From: DASZGI01 sp035938995
GTDB lineage: Bacteria; Actinomycetota; Actinomycetes; Streptomycetales; Catenulisporaceae
Assembly: GCF_035938995.1 (NCBI RefSeq)
Contig: NZ_DASZGI010000042.1
Coordinates: 1 to 15,312 of the forward strand
DNA length: 15,312 bases
Direction: 5' to 3'
The notes beneath the pieces were generated by a model that searched no databases, was not told the DNA's origin, and worked only from the letters and a program-made list of their open reading frames with translations. Made by a program: the position numbers and the translations under genes. Shown one piece after another: positions 13,711 through 15,312 of this stretch. Each line of letters begins with the position of its first letter. The stretch's first letter is position 1.

Positions 13711-14888
13711 TCGTCGATCTCTCCCCGCAGGTAGGCGGCGGCGTGCCGGGCCCGCTCGACGCAATCGCCGAGGTCGGTACCGAGCACCGTGACGTGGCCG
13801 ATCTTACGGCCGGCCTTGACCGCCTTGCCGTACATGTGGATCTTCAAGCCGGGGTCGCGGGCCATGCAGTGCAGATAGGCCCGGTACACGTCGGACAGGT
13901 CCAGCCCGAGCACGTTGGCCATGACCGCGACCGGGGCGTGCGGGGTCGGCGCGCCGAGCGGCAGGTCCAGCACCGCGCGCAGGTGGTTCTCGAACTGGCT
14001 GGTCACCGCGCCGTCGATGGTCCAGTGGCCCGAGTTGTGCGGCCGCATCGCCAGCTCGTTCACGGTCAGCGAGCCGTCGGCGCTCTGGAACAGCTCGACC
14101 GCGAGCATGCCGGTGACGTCCAGTTCCTTCGCGATCGTCAACGCGATCCGCTGCGCCTCGGCGGCCCGGCCGGCGGACAACCCAGGCGCCGGGGCGTACA
14201 CCTCGCGGCACACGCCGTCGCGCTGCACGGTTTCGACTACCGGATAAGCCACCGCCTGGCCGTACGGCGAACGGGCCACCTGAGCCGACAACTCACGCTC
14301 GAAGGGCACGAAGCGCTCGGCGATCAGCTCGACTCCACGCACCGCCGCGCCGTCCGTGACTCGCGCGGCCTCCTCGGCGTCCTCGACGCGCCAGACGCCC
14401 TTGCCGTCGTAGCCGCCACGCGTCGCCTTGAGAATCACCGGCCAGCCGCCGGTATCCGCCGCGAACGCGGCGACCTCGCCAGAGCCCGCGACCCGCCGCC
14501 AGTCCGGGCACGGCACGCCGAGCGCGCTCAGCCGCTCTCGCATGACGGCCTTGTCCTGGGCGTGGATCAGGGCTCCCGCGCCCGGACGCACCGGCACCCC
14601 GTCCTCGATCAGGAGGTCCAGGATCTCGGTCGGGACGTGCTCATGGTCGAACGTGACCACGTCGCACCCGCGGGCGAACGCGCGGACCGCGGCCGGGTCG
14701 TCGTGCCGGCCGATCACCACGTCCGGGATCACCTGGGCGGCCGATTCGTCGGCGCGCGCCGCCAGCACTCGCAGCCGCGCGCCGAGCCCGATCGCCGCAG
14801 GCTGCATCATCCGCGCGAGCTGACCTGCCCCGATCACGCCGACGACGGGCATGTCGATGCCGGAGCCAGCGGAGGCGGATGGGGCCAT
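13707..14888 (-). CDS. purK: 5-(carboxyamino)imidazole ribonucleotide synthase, PurK
   Basis: This ATP-grasp enzyme of 393 residues carboxylates AIR with bicarbonate and ATP to N5-CAIR. PVVGVIGAGQLARMM (14-28) is the PurK N-terminal signature. VILKATRGGYDGKG (about 148-163) is the ATP-binding lysine/glycine loop. RFVPFERELS lies in the central ATP-grasp part, and VNELAMRPHNSGHWT near the C-terminus carries metal and substrate residues. I choose ATG 14888, though the frame is open to ATG 14969. Starting at 14969 would add 27 residues overlapping the iron-box-like site, while ATG 14852 would begin directly at MPVVG. No strong Shine-Dalgarno marks any of them, so the start is uncertain. It is the first gene of a purK-purE operon. 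Confidence 0.95.
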   Translation of the reverse strand: MAPSASAGSGIDMPVVGVIGAGQLARMMQPAAIGLGARLRVLAARADESAAQVIPDVVIGRHDDPAAVRAFARGCDVVTFDHEHVPTEILDLLIEDGVPVRPGAGALIHAQDKAVMRERLSALGVPCPDWRRVAGSGEVAAFAADTGGWPVILKATRGGYDGKGVWRVEDAEEAARVTDGAAVRGVELIAERFVPFERELSAQVARSPYGQAVAYPVVETVQRDGVCREVYAPAPGLSAGRAAEAQRIALTIAKELDVTGMLAVELFQSADGSLTVNELAMRPHNSGHWTIDGAVTSQFENHLRAVLDLPLGAPTPHAPVAVMANVLGLDLSDVYRAYLHCMARDPGLKIHMYGKAVKAGRKIGHVTVLGTDLGDCVERARHAAAYLRGEIDE

Positions 14889-14936
14889 AGAGGTCTCTGC
14901 GGATGCAGTTGTTGAATGCGGAACGCTCAAGCTCAC

Positions 14937-14955
14937 AAAGGTAAGCCTAACGGCG
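14937..14955. promoter_or_regulatory. Iron-box-like (DtxR/IdeR-type) site upstream of purK
   Basis: AGGTAAGCCTAAC (14939-14951) matches the core of the DtxR/IdeR consensus TTAGGTTAGSCTAACCTAA at 12 of 13 positions, but the outer bases match poorly. It lies about 50 bp upstream of the chosen purK start and contains a possible -10 (TAGGCT, minus strand). Confidence 0.35.
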
Positions 14956-15049
14956 CAGCGACACGCCAAATGCCACGAAAGCGCAGCCCACCGGCGGTCG
15001 AGACGGCGACCGCCGGAAGCGGGACTGCGATCGGGGGGAGACCTACGCC

Positions 15050-15064
15050 GTGACGTTCGTCACA
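15050..15064. promoter_or_regulatory. Crp-type operator GTGA-N6-TCACA
   Basis: GTGACGTTCGTCAC is a perfect palindrome with 6-bp arms, followed by A. It matches the actinobacterial and enterobacterial CRP consensus TGTGA-N6-TCACA at all but the first base. It stands about 160 bp upstream of purK and about 230 bp before the putative start at 15295. Confidence 0.5.
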
Positions 15065-15294
15065 TAAGAGCACGCCACCTGGCTCGATCCGGCCAGTTCC
15101 ACGCCACACCTGGGACCCGGGCTGCCACGACTGATTGTTTGTGCTGTCATGGAGCTCGCACGGTGTGACCAACACCAATCCGTCGGCAAATGGTCCGTCA
15201 CAGGTCTGCTACGGACGTTCCGCCGCCGGAGATCCGCTCGCCATGACTCGCTACGCTCGTAGGGTGCCCTCGGAAGTCAGGTAGGTAACCCACA

Positions 15295-15312
15295 GTGTCG
15301 TACGTGCACGCC
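15295..15312 (+). CDS. Possible start of a gene running off the right edge
   Basis: GTG 15295 is followed by an open frame to the window end (six codons, V-S-Y-V-H-A). AGGTAGG at about 15280-15286 could serve as ribosome site. Divergent placement relative to purK makes a gene here plausible. Far too little is visible to name it. Confidence 0.3.

Larger units (their letters stand above)
14889..15294. other. Regulatory gap upstream of purK
   Basis: About 400 bp without a supportable gene, probably a divergent promoter region between purK and a gene reading right. It contains an iron-box-like sequence (14937-14955), a Crp-like palindrome (15050-15064) and a weaker inverted repeat GGTGT-N5-ACACC (15162-15176). 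Confidence 0.5.

Noticed and set aside
13711..13764. Longer purE start at 13764
   Set aside because: It would read deep into purK; ATG 13710 overlapping the purK stop by ATGA is the more natural start.

Overview
The window looks like chromosome from a high-GC actinomycete (Streptomyces/Catenulispora-type). Codons are strongly G/C-ending, GTG starts are common, genes are coupled by 4-base overlaps, and the right half carries purK-purE, an acyl-CoA dehydrogenase and a UDP-glucose dehydrogenase. No species can be assigned from the sequence alone.

Layout. 1-1032 is the 3' part of an N,N-dimethylformamidase beta-subunit-like gene. 1033-1358 is a gap with a 17-bp-period repeat array. 1359-2015 encodes a Crp/Fnr regulator with an intact cyclic-nucleotide phosphate-binding cassette. 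2148-6792 is a tight four-gene cluster: a small membrane protein of the Pycsar-effector (PycTM) type, a class III nucleotidyl-cyclase-like protein, a 754-residue protein with a degenerate P-loop, and an SPFH/band-7-like coiled-coil protein. 6832-10352 looks like a decayed integrated element: a displaced 3' fragment of the acyl-CoA dehydrogenase gene at the left, a multiply frameshifted SMC/Rad50-like ATPase pseudogene, a MazEF-type toxin-antitoxin pair, and about 800 bp with nothing recognisable. 10313-11485 is the acyl-CoA dehydrogenase (minus), 11585-12943 a UDP-glucose/GDP-mannose dehydrogenase (plus), and 13105-14888 purE and purK (minus, overlapping). 14889-15294 is a regulatory gap with Crp-like and iron-box-like sites. 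A gene may start at 15295.

The main candidate for an undescribed system is 1359-6792. The cyclase C-terminus and the N-terminal region of the next protein share one 14-residue motif, GPVHNVGPLGNTTV, encoded by 41 identical bases. Such a shared motif in adjacent proteins is what a homotypic (possibly amyloid-type) signalling link would look like. The model, which is inference, is as follows. The P-loop-like protein and/or the SPFH protein senses a cue. It engages the cyclase through the shared motif. The cyclic nucleotide then acts on the PycTM-like membrane effector and possibly on the neighbouring Crp-type regulator. An anti-phage role is plausible by analogy with Pycsar but is not shown by the sequence.

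The second notable structure is the 30-bp perfect direct repeat at 6872-6901 and 10353-10382, inside the coding 3' end of the acyl-CoA dehydrogenase gene. Beyond the core the two copies differ only synonymously. This fits site-specific integration with regeneration of the target gene's 3' end. No integrase is recognisable, so the element appears defunct.
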